From NCBI RefSeq assembly GCF_031344075.1, contig NZ_JAVJAN010000023.1, positions 1 to 64,000 of the forward strand: a DNA stretch of 64,000 bases, in the 5' to 3' direction. Below, one piece after another: positions 17,747 to 26,139 of this stretch (position 1 is its first letter; the number at the start of each line of letters is the position of its first letter). The DNA comes from Clostridium aquiflavi (lineage in GTDB: Bacteria > Bacillota > Clostridia > Clostridiales > Clostridiaceae). The notes under the pieces were generated by a model that made no database searches, was not told the origin of the DNA, and saw only the letters and a list, made by a program, of their open reading frames with translations. Both the position numbers and the translations under genes were made by a program.

Positions 17747-18376
17747 TTATTTAGTTCCGAATAATCTGTCTCCGGCATCGCCTAATCCAGGAACTATATA
17801 ACCTTTTTCATTTAATTTTTCATCTACAGAAGCTACATATATATCTACATCAGGATGTTTTTGTTGTACTAATTCTATTCCTTCTGGAGCTGAAATTAAA
17901 CACATTAGTTTTAAATTCTTAGCCCCTTTTTCTTTTAACATAGTTAATGCATCTGCTGCTGAACCACCTGTAGCAAGCATTGGATCTACAACTATAACAT
18001 CTCTTTCTTCTATATCTTTTGGAAGCTTACAAAAATATTCTACTGGTTGTAATGTTTCTTCATCTCTATATAATCCTATATGACCGATTTTAGCAGCTGG
18101 TATTAAACTAAGAACACCATCAACCATTCCAAGACCTGCTCTTAAAATAGGCACTATAGCCATTTTCTTTCCAGAAACAACTCTACATTTTGTTTTACAA
18201 ACAGGAGTCTCAATTTCTACTTCATCCATATTTATATCTCTTGTTGCTTCATAAGTTAGTAACATTGAGATTTCTTTTACTAATTCCTTAAAATCCTTTG
18301 ATCCTGTATCCTTACTTCTTACCATCGAAAGCTTATGTAGCACTAATGGATGATTAACTTCAATTACTTTACTCAT
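17747..18376 (-). CDS. upp: Uracil phosphoribosyltransferase
   Basis: Upp makes UMP from uracil and PRPP in pyrimidine salvage. The 209 residues include VPILRAGLGMVDG and the PRPP-binding loop VVDPMLATGGSA, with the C-terminal uracil-binding PGLGDAGDRLFGT. It lies 45 bases after rpiB, probably in one operon. Confidence 0.98.
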   Translation of the reverse strand: MSKVIEVNHPLVLHKLSMVRSKDTGSKDFKELVKEISMLLTYEATRDINMDEVEIETPVCKTKCRVVSGKKMAIVPILRAGLGMVDGVLSLIPAAKIGHIGLYRDEETLQPVEYFCKLPKDIEERDVIVVDPMLATGGSAADALTMLKEKGAKNLKLMCLISAPEGIELVQQKHPDVDIYVASVDEKLNEKGYIVPGLGDAGDRLFGTK

Positions 18377-18421
18377 ATTTATCCCTCCAAAATTAAATGT
18401 TTAAATATATTAAATTTAATA

Positions 18422-18871
18422 TTATTTACTGTGTTTAGCTTCTATTTCACTAATCTTATCTATTCTCTTTTGATGTCTATCACCTTCAAACTTAGATGAT
18501 ATAAAAGTTTTTACTATGTCTAAAGCAAGACCAGTTCCAACAACCCTTTGACCTAATGTTAATATATTTGCATTATTATGTTGTCTTGTTGCATGTGCAC
18601 TAAAAGTATCTGAACATAATGCAGCTCTTATACCTGCAACCTTATTAGCAGCAATTCCTATACCTATTCCTGTACCACAAACTAATATTCCAAGTTCGAA
18701 TTCCTTAGCTACAACAGCTTCTGCTACTGGTAATGCTATATCTGGATAATCGCAAGATTCTGTTGAATGTGTACCAAAATCTTTAACTTCATGTCCTTCA
18801 CTTTCTAGAAATTTTATAATTTCTTGTTTTAATTCAAATCCACCATGATCGCATCCGATTGCTAATTTCAT
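18422..18871 (-). CDS. rpiB: Ribose-5-phosphate isomerase B
   Basis: RpiB interconverts ribose 5-phosphate and ribulose 5-phosphate. The 149 residues include the N-terminal AIGCDHGGFELK, the active-site cysteine loop VCGTGIGIGIAANKV and TLGQRVVG. The ATG at 18871 has GGAGG 8 bases upstream; the in-frame ATG five codons earlier lies before that site. It pairs with upp, linking ribose phosphate to PRPP-using salvage. Confidence 0.96.
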   Translation of the reverse strand: MKLAIGCDHGGFELKQEIIKFLESEGHEVKDFGTHSTESCDYPDIALPVAEAVVAKEFELGILVCGTGIGIGIAANKVAGIRAALCSDTFSAHATRQHNNANILTLGQRVVGTGLALDIVKTFISSKFEGDRHQKRIDKISEIEAKHSK

Positions 18872-18994
18872 AATCAAAACCTCCATACTATAATATATCT
18901 ATTCATAAAAAAAGAAGAAAAAGCAGATTATTAAACTTTATCTTCCTCTTATTTTAAGCAATAATCAAAATCTTATTTATATATTCTTGTAAAA

Positions 18995-20044
18995 TTATAC
19001 TTCTATAATATCAAATCCAGCGGCTTTATTTAGTCTATTCATAATAGCTATTCCTACACCTTTTTCTTCATAAGCCTCTGCTAATATTACATCTGCACCT
19101 AAATCATCGCATTTTCTTAATGATTCAAATAAATTTTGTGCAACCATAAGTAAATTTTCTCTACTGCCTAGTACTACTTTGATTCCTTTATTATATTCTT
19201 TTTCATTTTCTTGTATTGTAAGTATACACACCTTTTTATTATTATCTATATAATAATCTACCATTTCTTTCATTTTTTCAATAGTTTTTTTTCTTTCACC
19301 TGAAATTATCTTAACTTTAGCTTTAGGTGCATAGTGTCTATATTTCATTCCTGGTGCTTTTGGTTTTAAATCACCAGTACTCTTTTTCATTATAGCTCCA
19401 TCTATTTCTATTTTATTATCTATCTGTTTTAACATTTCTAAAGTTATTCCACCTGGTCTTAATACTAATGGTGGATTAACTGTACAATCTAATATTGTTG
19501 ATTCTAATCCTATATCACTTTTATTTCCACCGACTATACAGTCTACTCTACCTGACAAATCTTCTATGCATCTTTCTACATCTGTCGGGCTAGGTCTTCC
19601 ACTTATATTAGCAGATGGTGCTGCAATAACCGTATTAGACATCTCTATTAATTTTAATGCTATTTCATTATTAGGCATTCTTATTCCTATAGTATCTAAA
19701 TTTGCACTAGTCATATTAGGAATTATAGACTTCTTCTTTAAAATTAATGTTAATGGACCTGGCCAATATTTGTCTATTAATTTTTGAGCTATTTCTGGTA
19801 TATCTTCAACTAAATTTTCTATATTTTTTGATGCAACATGAACAATTAAAGGATTATCTTGAGGTCTTCCTTTAGCTATAAAAATTTTTTTAACAGCATC
19901 TTCATTTAACGCATCAGAACCTAATCCATATACAGTTTCTGTTGGAAAAGCAACTATGCCACCATTTTTTATTATTTGTGCTGCTTCTTTCATTTTTTCT
20001 TCATCATCAATAATATTATTAATTTTTATAATATTGGTATTCAA
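18995..20044 (-). CDS. ywlC: L-threonylcarbamoyladenylate synthase (Sua5/YwlC type)
   Basis: This enzyme makes threonylcarbamoyl-AMP for the t6A37 modification of tRNAs, the substrate used with TsaD (also in this window). The N-terminal YrdC domain spans about 10-205 (GIVAFPTETVYGLGSDA, KGRPQDNPLIVH, SANISGRPSPT). A C-terminal Sua5 domain spans about 235-345. The start is TTG 20044, 8 bases after AGAAGG. It follows the membrane unknown by 18 bases, so the two are probably cotranscribed. Confidence 0.95.
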   Translation of the reverse strand: MNTNIIKINNIIDDEEKMKEAAQIIKNGGIVAFPTETVYGLGSDALNEDAVKKIFIAKGRPQDNPLIVHVASKNIENLVEDIPEIAQKLIDKYWPGPLTLILKKKSIIPNMTSANLDTIGIRMPNNEIALKLIEMSNTVIAAPSANISGRPSPTDVERCIEDLSGRVDCIVGGNKSDIGLESTILDCTVNPPLVLRPGGITLEMLKQIDNKIEIDGAIMKKSTGDLKPKAPGMKYRHYAPKAKVKIISGERKKTIEKMKEMVDYYIDNNKKVCILTIQENEKEYNKGIKVVLGSRENLLMVAQNLFESLRKCDDLGADVILAEAYEEKGVGIAIMNRLNKAAGFDIIEV

Positions 20045-20062
20045 AATATGTGCCTTCTTTCT

Positions 20063-20650
20063 TTAAACTATTGTTTGTCCTCGTGCAATCTTTATATTTT
20101 GTATACTATAATCAGTATATATAGCTTTAACACAATTTCTATATATGCAGTCTAATAATAAATACTTCTTTAATCCGCCTTTTCTTACTATTTGAAAATA
20201 ATAGGTTTTATTTGGATTTTTCTCCTGTATCTTATCATATTCCTTTTTTATTTTAGGATGTCTTTTAAGAAAATTAGCATCTACAGTTCTCAATAGACTA
20301 TTTTTAAATGAGACACTTGTAATAATAATTATTTCCATATCATAATCCGATTTATTAGTATGTACTAAAACAACTTTGTCACATAATATTAACGATGTTG
20401 TTGTTAATATTCCTGTTTTAAACGTTAGACGATTATTATTACATCTGTATTCTACCTTATATCCATTTAATTTAATAAGTATAGAAATTACTATTAAAAA
20501 TTCAATAAAGGTTAAATATATTAAATAAAATACATTTAAAAGATTAGTTATTAATAAAACTGCCGGTAGTGTAGTTGCTAATATTATCATAAATATTATA
20601 AATCTTTTTAAAGATGATTTTTCTTTCTTTATAGCAGTATAAATATCTAT
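20063..20650 (-). CDS. Membrane protein of unknown function, possible ATA start
   Basis: I do not recognise this protein. Two hydrophobic segments near the N terminus are followed by a cytoplasmic domain of about 130 residues with a PH-like mix of strands and one helix. The first ordinary start is ATG 20590, which has no ribosome site and cuts off the first membrane segment's lead-in. The frame stays open upstream to 20668 without ATG, GTG or TTG, and an ATA at 20650 lies 7 bases after a strong GGGGG. I give the longer form as a proposal. It is cotranscribed with ywlC. Confidence 0.55.
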   Translation of the reverse strand: MDIYTAIKKEKSSLKRFIIFMIILATTLPAVLLITNLLNVFYLIYLTFIEFLIVISILIKLNGYKVEYRCNNNRLTFKTGILTTTSLILCDKVVLVHTNKSDYDMEIIIITSVSFKNSLLRTVDANFLKRHPKIKKEYDKIQEKNPNKTYYFQIVRKGGLKKYLLLDCIYRNCVKAIYTDYSIQNIKIARGQTIV

Positions 20651-20669
20651 AACATCACCCCCTATTATT

Positions 20670-20700
20670 TAAAAGCCTCACATTCTAAAATGTAAGGCTA
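20670..20700 (-). terminator. Terminator after prfA
   Basis: The stem AGCCTTACATT with AATGTGAGGCT, read on the minus strand with one U-G pair, is followed by TTTTAAAT. The mismatch pairs only in minus-strand RNA, which supports that direction. Confidence 0.75.
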
Positions 20701-20731
20701 TTAAATAATGTCTGACATTTAAAGCAATGTC

Positions 20732-21814
20732 TTACATTTCACTATTTCCCATTTTTTGCATTTTTTCTGCTTGATCTGCAGTTATTAATGCATTTATCAT
20801 TTCTTGAACATCCCCATCTAAGAATGAATCTAATTTATATAATGTTAATCCTATTCTATGGTCAGTAATTCTTCCTTGTGGATAGTTATATGTTCTTATT
20901 CTTTCACTTCTATCACCAGTTCCTACTTGGCTCTTTCTATCTGCAGCTATTCCATCTGCTCTTTCTTGTTCTGCTTTTTCAAATAATCTTGATCTAAGAA
21001 CTTTCATAGCTTTTTCTTTGTTTTTTAATTGAGATTTTTCATCTTGACATGATACAACAAGACCACTAGGTAAATGTGTTATTCTTACAGCTGAGTCTGT
21101 AGTATTAACGCATTGTCCACCATGACCAGAAGCTCTAAATACATCTATTCTAACATCTTTGTCTGCTATTTCTATTTCAACATCATCAACTTCTGGTAAT
21201 ACTGCTACTGTTACAGTTGAAGTATGTATTCTTCCACTAGATTCTGTATCTGGAACTCTTTGAACTCTATGTACTCCACTTTCATACTTTAATTTTGAGT
21301 ATGCTCCATTTCCTTTAATCATAAAGACAACTTCTTTAAAACCACCAATATCAGTTTCATTTAAACTCATTATTTCTGTAGACCATCTTTGTCTTTCAGC
21401 GTATCTTGTATACATTCTAAATAAATTGTATGCAAATAAAGCAGCTTCTTCTCCACCTGCTCCACCTCTTATTTCAACAAAAACGTTCTTATCGTCATTT
21501 GGATCTTTAGGAAGTAATAATATTTGAATTTCTTTTTCTAATTCTACTTCTCTTTGAGATAAAGATGATATTTCTTCATTAAGCATTTCTTTCATTTCTT
21601 TATCGCTTTCTTCGTTTAGCATATCTTTATTAACTTCTAAATCTTCAATTACTTGTTTGTATTCTTTATATGCATTAACAATGATTTCTAGGTCAGATTG
21701 TTCTTTGCATAATTTTCTCCATTCATTTTGATTTTGCATAATTGATGGATCACTAATTTTAACTGATAGTTCATCATACTTATTTTCTATAAAGGCTAAT
21801 TTATCTAATAACAT
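20732..21814 (-). CDS. prfA: Peptide chain release factor 1
   Basis: RF1 ends translation at UAA and UAG. The 360 residues include the codon-recognition tripeptide PDT (188-190, PxT class) in HRVQRVPDTESSGRIHTST and the catalytic GGQ (232-234) in RASGHGGQCVNTTDSA. The methyltransferase for this glutamine, prmC, is the next gene upstream. GGAG precedes the ATG. Confidence 0.98.
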   Translation of the reverse strand: MLLDKLAFIENKYDELSVKISDPSIMQNQNEWRKLCKEQSDLEIIVNAYKEYKQVIEDLEVNKDMLNEESDKEMKEMLNEEISSLSQREVELEKEIQILLLPKDPNDDKNVFVEIRGGAGGEEAALFAYNLFRMYTRYAERQRWSTEIMSLNETDIGGFKEVVFMIKGNGAYSKLKYESGVHRVQRVPDTESSGRIHTSTVTVAVLPEVDDVEIEIADKDVRIDVFRASGHGGQCVNTTDSAVRITHLPSGLVVSCQDEKSQLKNKEKAMKVLRSRLFEKAEQERADGIAADRKSQVGTGDRSERIRTYNYPQGRITDHRIGLTLYKLDSFLDGDVQEMINALITADQAEKMQKMGNSEM

Positions 21815-22079
21815 TTAATCACTCCGTAATTCATTTTTACACATATCATATATAAAATATTTTTAATAATATATTTTAATTTCACTTCAAAAATTTCGTT
21901 AAATATGGTCTTATTAAATGAAATATTATTTCCTTAAATTCAAGACCACTTAGTATTATAGCATATTTTTAAACTCTTAATCAATAATCAGGTATATATA
22001 GAATGTATTCTTTAGTTAATTAAATTTATTATACCCTCTTATATAAAAATAAATTTATAATAATTTTACATTTAAGTTC

Positions 22080-22946
22080 TTATTTATAATATTTTCCTAG
22101 TACTACTCTATCTAATCCTGCTAAATCTTTTATTATTTTTACTTCAATAAAATTCTTTTCTTCCATTAATCCTTTTACATCAGTACCTTGATTATAACCT
22201 ATTTCAAATGCTAATATTCCGCTTTTATTTAAAACACTTATACTTTCATTTATTATTCTTTTATAAAAATCTAATCCATCTTTTCCACCACTCAAAGCTG
22301 TGTGTGGTTCATAATTTTTAACATCTTCCATTAAATCATTTATTTCGCATTCTTCTATATATGGGGGATTACAAACTATAATATCATATATCTTTGCTTC
22401 ATTTATGCTTTTATTCAGTAGGTCACTCTTTATAAAACTTGCTCTATCTGAAACATTAAATTTTTCTATATTAATTAATGTAACTTTTTCTGGACTTTCA
22501 TAATAATCAATTAAATCTACATTAATATCTTTTCTTAAATTAGCTAAAGCTACTCCTATCGCACCTGAACCACAGCATAAATCACATATATTTTTGCTAT
22601 TATTTTCATCTATATATTTTAAAACTTCCTCAACCAATATTTCTGTATCTGCTCTTGGAATAAGTACTCCTGGTTCTACATAAAAATTCATATTCATAAA
22701 TTCACATTCATTTAATATATATTTAACTGGCATTTTTTCTTTTCTCTTATTAACAAGTTCCATATATATTTTTTCATTTGTTTCATCTATTTTTTCTTCT
22801 CTATGCGTTATTAAATATATCTTTTCTTTATTTAATACTTTACCTAATAATAATTCTGCATCTAATCTTGAAGTACTAATTCCACATTCCTTCAAAATAG
22901 CAGTTCCTACATTTAATAACTCACCTATATTTTTATTATTCATCAT
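22080..22946 (-). CDS. prmC: Release factor glutamine methyltransferase PrmC
   Basis: PrmC methylates the GGQ glutamine of RF1 and RF2. The 288 residues include a helical N-terminal domain, the SAM-binding segment ICDLCCGSGAIGVAL and the catalytic NPPYIE. Two adjacent ATGs (22946 and 22943) fit the upstream AAGG. The start overlaps the end of the yqhQ-like gene by about 11 bases. A longer reading into that gene has no ribosome site. Confidence 0.94.
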   Translation of the reverse strand: MMNNKNIGELLNVGTAILKECGISTSRLDAELLLGKVLNKEKIYLITHREEKIDETNEKIYMELVNKRKEKMPVKYILNECEFMNMNFYVEPGVLIPRADTEILVEEVLKYIDENNSKNICDLCCGSGAIGVALANLRKDINVDLIDYYESPEKVTLINIEKFNVSDRASFIKSDLLNKSINEAKIYDIIVCNPPYIEECEINDLMEDVKNYEPHTALSGGKDGLDFYKRIINESISVLNKSGILAFEIGYNQGTDVKGLMEEKNFIEVKIIKDLAGLDRVVLGKYYK

Positions 22947-23844
22947 CTTCAATACCTTCCGCTGCTTTAAGTGATGCAATTGCAACTTCTATCTGAGAAT
23001 CATCTGGCTCCTTTGTAGTTAAGTATTGTAATTTTAATCCTGGCCATGCAATTGCTTTTGCCAAAGAATTGTTATTCTTTCCTAACCATTTTATCAATTC
23101 ATAAGTAATACCTGTAATTACAGGTATTAATACAATTCTTAATATCAATCTTTCGGTGATACTTCCCCATCCTGTAAAAGAAAATACAATTATACTAACA
23201 AACATTATTAAAAATAAAAAATTTGTTCCACATCTAGGATGAAATCTACTACACTTTTTAACATTTTCCACAGTTAACTTATCCTCATGTTCATAACAAA
23301 ATATAGTTTTATGCTCTGCTCCATGATATTCTAGAACTCTATATATATCGTCTAATTTACTTATAATAAACATATAGCCTATAAGTATAATTATTCTAAT
23401 AATAGCTTCTATAAAATTTAACAAAACATGAGATATAGTAAAATTTTTAAACAAAGCTGCTATACTAGTTGGCAATAATACAAAAAGAGCTATAGATATC
23501 ATAAATGAAAATATTAAAGTCATAGCCATGATTAAATCATTTGATTTATCTCCTAATTTTTTATTAATCCATTTTTCAAATTTTGAAGGTTCCTCATCTT
23601 CATCAAAAAACGATGCAGAGTAATTTAATGAATTCATTCCAACTTTTAATGAATCAATTAATACAAAAAAACCTCTTAAAAAAGGAATATTTAAAAATTT
23701 ATATTTTTTAGTTATTGATTCTGTTTTATCCATCTTTATTTCTATATTTCCTCTTGAAGTTCTAACAGCTGTAGCTAAACCTCTGGTACCTCTCATCATG
23801 ACACCTTCAATAACTGCTTGACCTCCGACATCGCATCTTTTCAT
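22936..23844 (-). CDS. DUF1385 (YqhQ-like) membrane protein
   Basis: This family of polytopic membrane proteins has unknown function. The family signature CDVGGQAVIEGVMMRG is at the N terminus, four to five hydrophobic segments lie between about 110 and 240, and the conserved EYHGAEHKTIFCYE and SRFHPRCGTNFLF motifs carry His and Cys residues that look metal-binding. I start at ATG 23844, downstream of GGGGAG; a TTG 15 bases earlier lies inside the ribosome site. It sits between tdk and prmC. Confidence 0.9.
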   Translation of the reverse strand: MKRCDVGGQAVIEGVMMRGTRGLATAVRTSRGNIEIKMDKTESITKKYKFLNIPFLRGFFVLIDSLKVGMNSLNYSASFFDEDEEPSKFEKWINKKLGDKSNDLIMAMTLIFSFMISIALFVLLPTSIAALFKNFTISHVLLNFIEAIIRIIILIGYMFIISKLDDIYRVLEYHGAEHKTIFCYEHEDKLTVENVKKCSRFHPRCGTNFLFLIMFVSIIVFSFTGWGSITERLILRIVLIPVITGITYELIKWLGKNNNSLAKAIAWPGLKLQYLTTKEPDDSQIEVAIASLKAAEGIEDDE

Positions 23845-23873
23845 ATCTCTTCTCCCCAATTATCATTTATTTT

Positions 23874-24461
23874 TCAATTAATCTTTTTATATTTGTAATA
23901 ACATTCACCACATAAAGATTCATAATGAACATCATTTTCTTCATCTATTGCCACTTGTTGTCCTTGAAATACAAATTTATCATTAATTTTTCTACCATTT
24001 AATATAGCTTTTTTTCCACACGCACATATTGTCTTCATTTCTTCAATGCTATGTGCTAATAATAATAATCTTGTACTACCTTCAAATCCATTCATTTTAA
24101 AATCCGTTCTTAATCCATAACATATAATAGGAATATCTAATGTAACAGCAATCTTAAATAACTGATCTATTTGATTTGATTTCATAAATTGTACTTCGTC
24201 AACTAATAGACAATCAATTTTTGATTTTTGATTTATATATTCTGATACTAAATCAAAAATATTATCTTTTTCTGAAATCATAATATCTACTTTTTTTTCC
24301 ACACCAAGTCTAGATACTATTTTATCTCCACCTTTATTATCAACAGATGGCTTTATAATAACTACATTCATTCCCCGTTCTTCATAATTATACGCCACTT
24401 GCATTAAATGAGTAGATTTTCCAGAATTCATTGCTCCATACCTAAAATATAATTTGCTCAT
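23874..24461 (-). CDS. tdk: Thymidine kinase
   Basis: Tdk phosphorylates thymidine with ATP. The 195 residues include the P-loop GAMNSGKSTHL, the DEVQFM Walker B motif and the zinc-binding cysteines CACG and CGECY in the lasso region. It is the first gene of the run tdk, yqhQ-like, prmC. It is divergent from rpmE. Confidence 0.97.
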   Translation of the reverse strand: MSKLYFRYGAMNSGKSTHLMQVAYNYEERGMNVVIIKPSVDNKGGDKIVSRLGVEKKVDIMISEKDNIFDLVSEYINQKSKIDCLLVDEVQFMKSNQIDQLFKIAVTLDIPIICYGLRTDFKMNGFEGSTRLLLLAHSIEEMKTICACGKKAILNGRKINDKFVFQGQQVAIDEENDVHYESLCGECYYKYKKIN

Positions 24462-24552
24462 GCTTAAATACTCCTCTTCTTTTAATTATCTTAATCGATT
24501 ATAACATTTAATACATATGTAAAAAAGAGCTTTTTACTACCATAAATTTGTA

Positions 24553-24581
24553 TTGACCGTCATATTACGCTATGATATAAT
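24553..24581 (+). promoter_or_regulatory. Sigma-A promoter of rpmE
   Basis: TTGACC (24553-24558) and a perfect TATAAT (24576-24581) are separated by 17 bases. The start would be about 50 bases before the rpmE ATG. Confidence 0.85.
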
Positions 24582-24638
24582 TTAATAGCTATTTAATAAT
24601 AGTAATAATAAGTTAACTTATTGGAAGAGGTGAAAAAT

Positions 24639-24848
24639 ATGAAACAAGGCATACATCCAGAATACCACACAGACGCAGTGGTTAAGTGTGCATGTGGAAA
24701 CACTTTTACAACTGGTTCTGTTAAAGAAGAACTTAAAGTTGAAATATGCTCTAAATGCCACCCATTCTTCACTGGTAAGCAAAAGATCGTTGACGTTGGC
24801 GGTAGAGTTGAAAAATTCAACAAAAGATTCAATCTTGATACTAAATAG
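24639..24848 (+). CDS. rpmE: Ribosomal protein bL31 (zinc form)
   Basis: The 69 residues begin MKQGIHPEYH, the standard L31 start. Four cysteines (17, 19, 37, 40; CxC and CxxC) mark the zinc-binding form, as opposed to the Cys-less paralogue made under zinc limitation. GGAAGAGGTG precedes the ATG at 24639; a start six codons upstream would overlap that site. Confidence 0.97.
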   Translation: MKQGIHPEYHTDAVVKCACGNTFTTGSVKEELKVEICSKCHPFFTGKQKIVDVGGRVEKFNKRFNLDTK

Positions 24849-24856
24849 AACGTTGA

Positions 24857-24890
24857 GGGAAAGACTTAGTCTTTCCCATTTTCTTTTTAT
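24857..24890 (+). terminator. Terminator of rpmE
   Basis: The 9-base perfect stem GGGAAAGAC / GTCTTTCCC with loop TTA is followed by ATTTTCTTTTT, 9 bases past the stop. Confidence 0.92.
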
Positions 24891-24987
24891 GCATATATAA
24901 TTAAAAGCTCTATAAAATAATATTTAAAAATTATGTTAAACATGATAAACTACTTGTATGTAATTTAGTAGAAATGAGTGGAATTTA

Positions 24988-26091
24988 ATGAAAAAAGTTT
25001 TAATTTTAACAACTTCTACGGGGCAAGGTCATAATCAAGCTGCTGATTCTATATCAGCAACATTTAAAAGCTCTGGATATGAAACTGTTAAATATGATTT
25101 CTTATATAAAGGTAGTAAATTTTTAAGTGATTTAATTGTAAAAGGATATGAAATTCTAGCTTGTAAGCTTCCATATTTTTATGGATTATTTTATAAGTTA
25201 ACAGACACCAAATTTACTAATAAATTATTAAAAATAGTTTTTTTCTTTACTAAAAAGAAGTTATTTAAATTAATAAATGATACTAAACCAGACATAATAG
25301 TGGCTACTCATGCATTATCTATAAATATAGTAACAGCATTTAAAAAACAAGGATTGAATATTCCTTATATATTAATAGTTACAGATTTTAAGGCACACTA
25401 TACTTATATAAGTGATTCTGTAGATGCTTATATTACTGGAAGCAACTACACAAAACACTCTTTAATAAATAAAGGAATAAATCCAGATATAATATATCCT
25501 ATTGGTATTCCTATTAAGAAGATTTTTTATAATAAAAATAATTCTCTTAAAAATTTAAATGATGAATATTTTAATTTATTATTAATGAGCGGAAGTCTTG
25601 GATTAAATACAATTTCATTAGTTTTAAAAGAATTATTAAAAAATCCTCATAAATTAAGAATAACAGTAGTTTGTGGAAAAAATAAAAAATTAGAAAAATC
25701 ATTATATGATTATTGTTCTAATAATTCTTATAACAATAAAAAACTACATATTTTAGGATTTACAAAAGATATTCCTACATTAATGGATTATTGCGATATA
25801 ATAATTTCAAAACCTGGCGGATTAACCGTAACTGAATCTATTGTGAAAAATATTCCTTTAATAATTCCTTTTGCAATTCCTGGTCAAGAGATGGAAAATA
25901 CAGATTTTTTAGTTAAATCCGGTTACTCTCTTTACGTAAAAGATTTAACTCAATTAAATAATACTGTAAATCATTTAATTGATAATCCTATAGAATTGCA
26001 AAATTTAAAAAATAAATTAATGCTACAGTCATCTAACTATAGTGTAGATGAAATTGTAAATATAGCTGAAAATTTAACAAATAAAAAATAA
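24988..26091 (+). CDS. GT28-family diacylglycerol glucosyltransferase-like protein
   Basis: The 367-residue protein resembles the MGDG synthase/UgtP family, which transfers sugar from a UDP-sugar to diacylglycerol and supplies glycolipid anchors for lipoteichoic acid. Visible elements are the N-terminal TTSTGQGHNQAA loop, an ATHALSIN segment with a conserved His, and the nucleotide-sugar site SKPGGLTVTES near residues 270-280 followed by PGQEMEN. It stands alone. The LTA-synthase-like gene at 57 kb could use its product. The exact sugar is not predictable. Confidence 0.82.
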   Translation: MKKVLILTTSTGQGHNQAADSISATFKSSGYETVKYDFLYKGSKFLSDLIVKGYEILACKLPYFYGLFYKLTDTKFTNKLLKIVFFFTKKKLFKLINDTKPDIIVATHALSINIVTAFKKQGLNIPYILIVTDFKAHYTYISDSVDAYITGSNYTKHSLINKGINPDIIYPIGIPIKKIFYNKNNSLKNLNDEYFNLLLMSGSLGLNTISLVLKELLKNPHKLRITVVCGKNKKLEKSLYDYCSNNSYNNKKLHILGFTKDIPTLMDYCDIIISKPGGLTVTESIVKNIPLIIPFAIPGQEMENTDFLVKSGYSLYVKDLTQLNNTVNHLIDNPIELQNLKNKLMLQSSNYSVDEIVNIAENLTNKK

Positions 26092-26122
26092 GTAGAATTT
26101 TAAAACTTCTACTTATTTTTTT
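26090..26122. terminator. Bidirectional terminator between the GT28 gene and rho
   Basis: The stem AAGTAGAA / TTCTACTT with a 9-base loop is followed by ATTTTTTT on the plus strand and A-rich sequence on the other side. It lies between two convergent genes. Confidence 0.75.
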
Positions 26123-26139
26123 ACTTAATACATTATTTT

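Noticed and set aside
24593..24832. Minus-strand reading frame opposite rpmE
   Set aside because: It is antisense to a confident ribosomal protein gene and ends in a poly-Tyr shadow; no family match.
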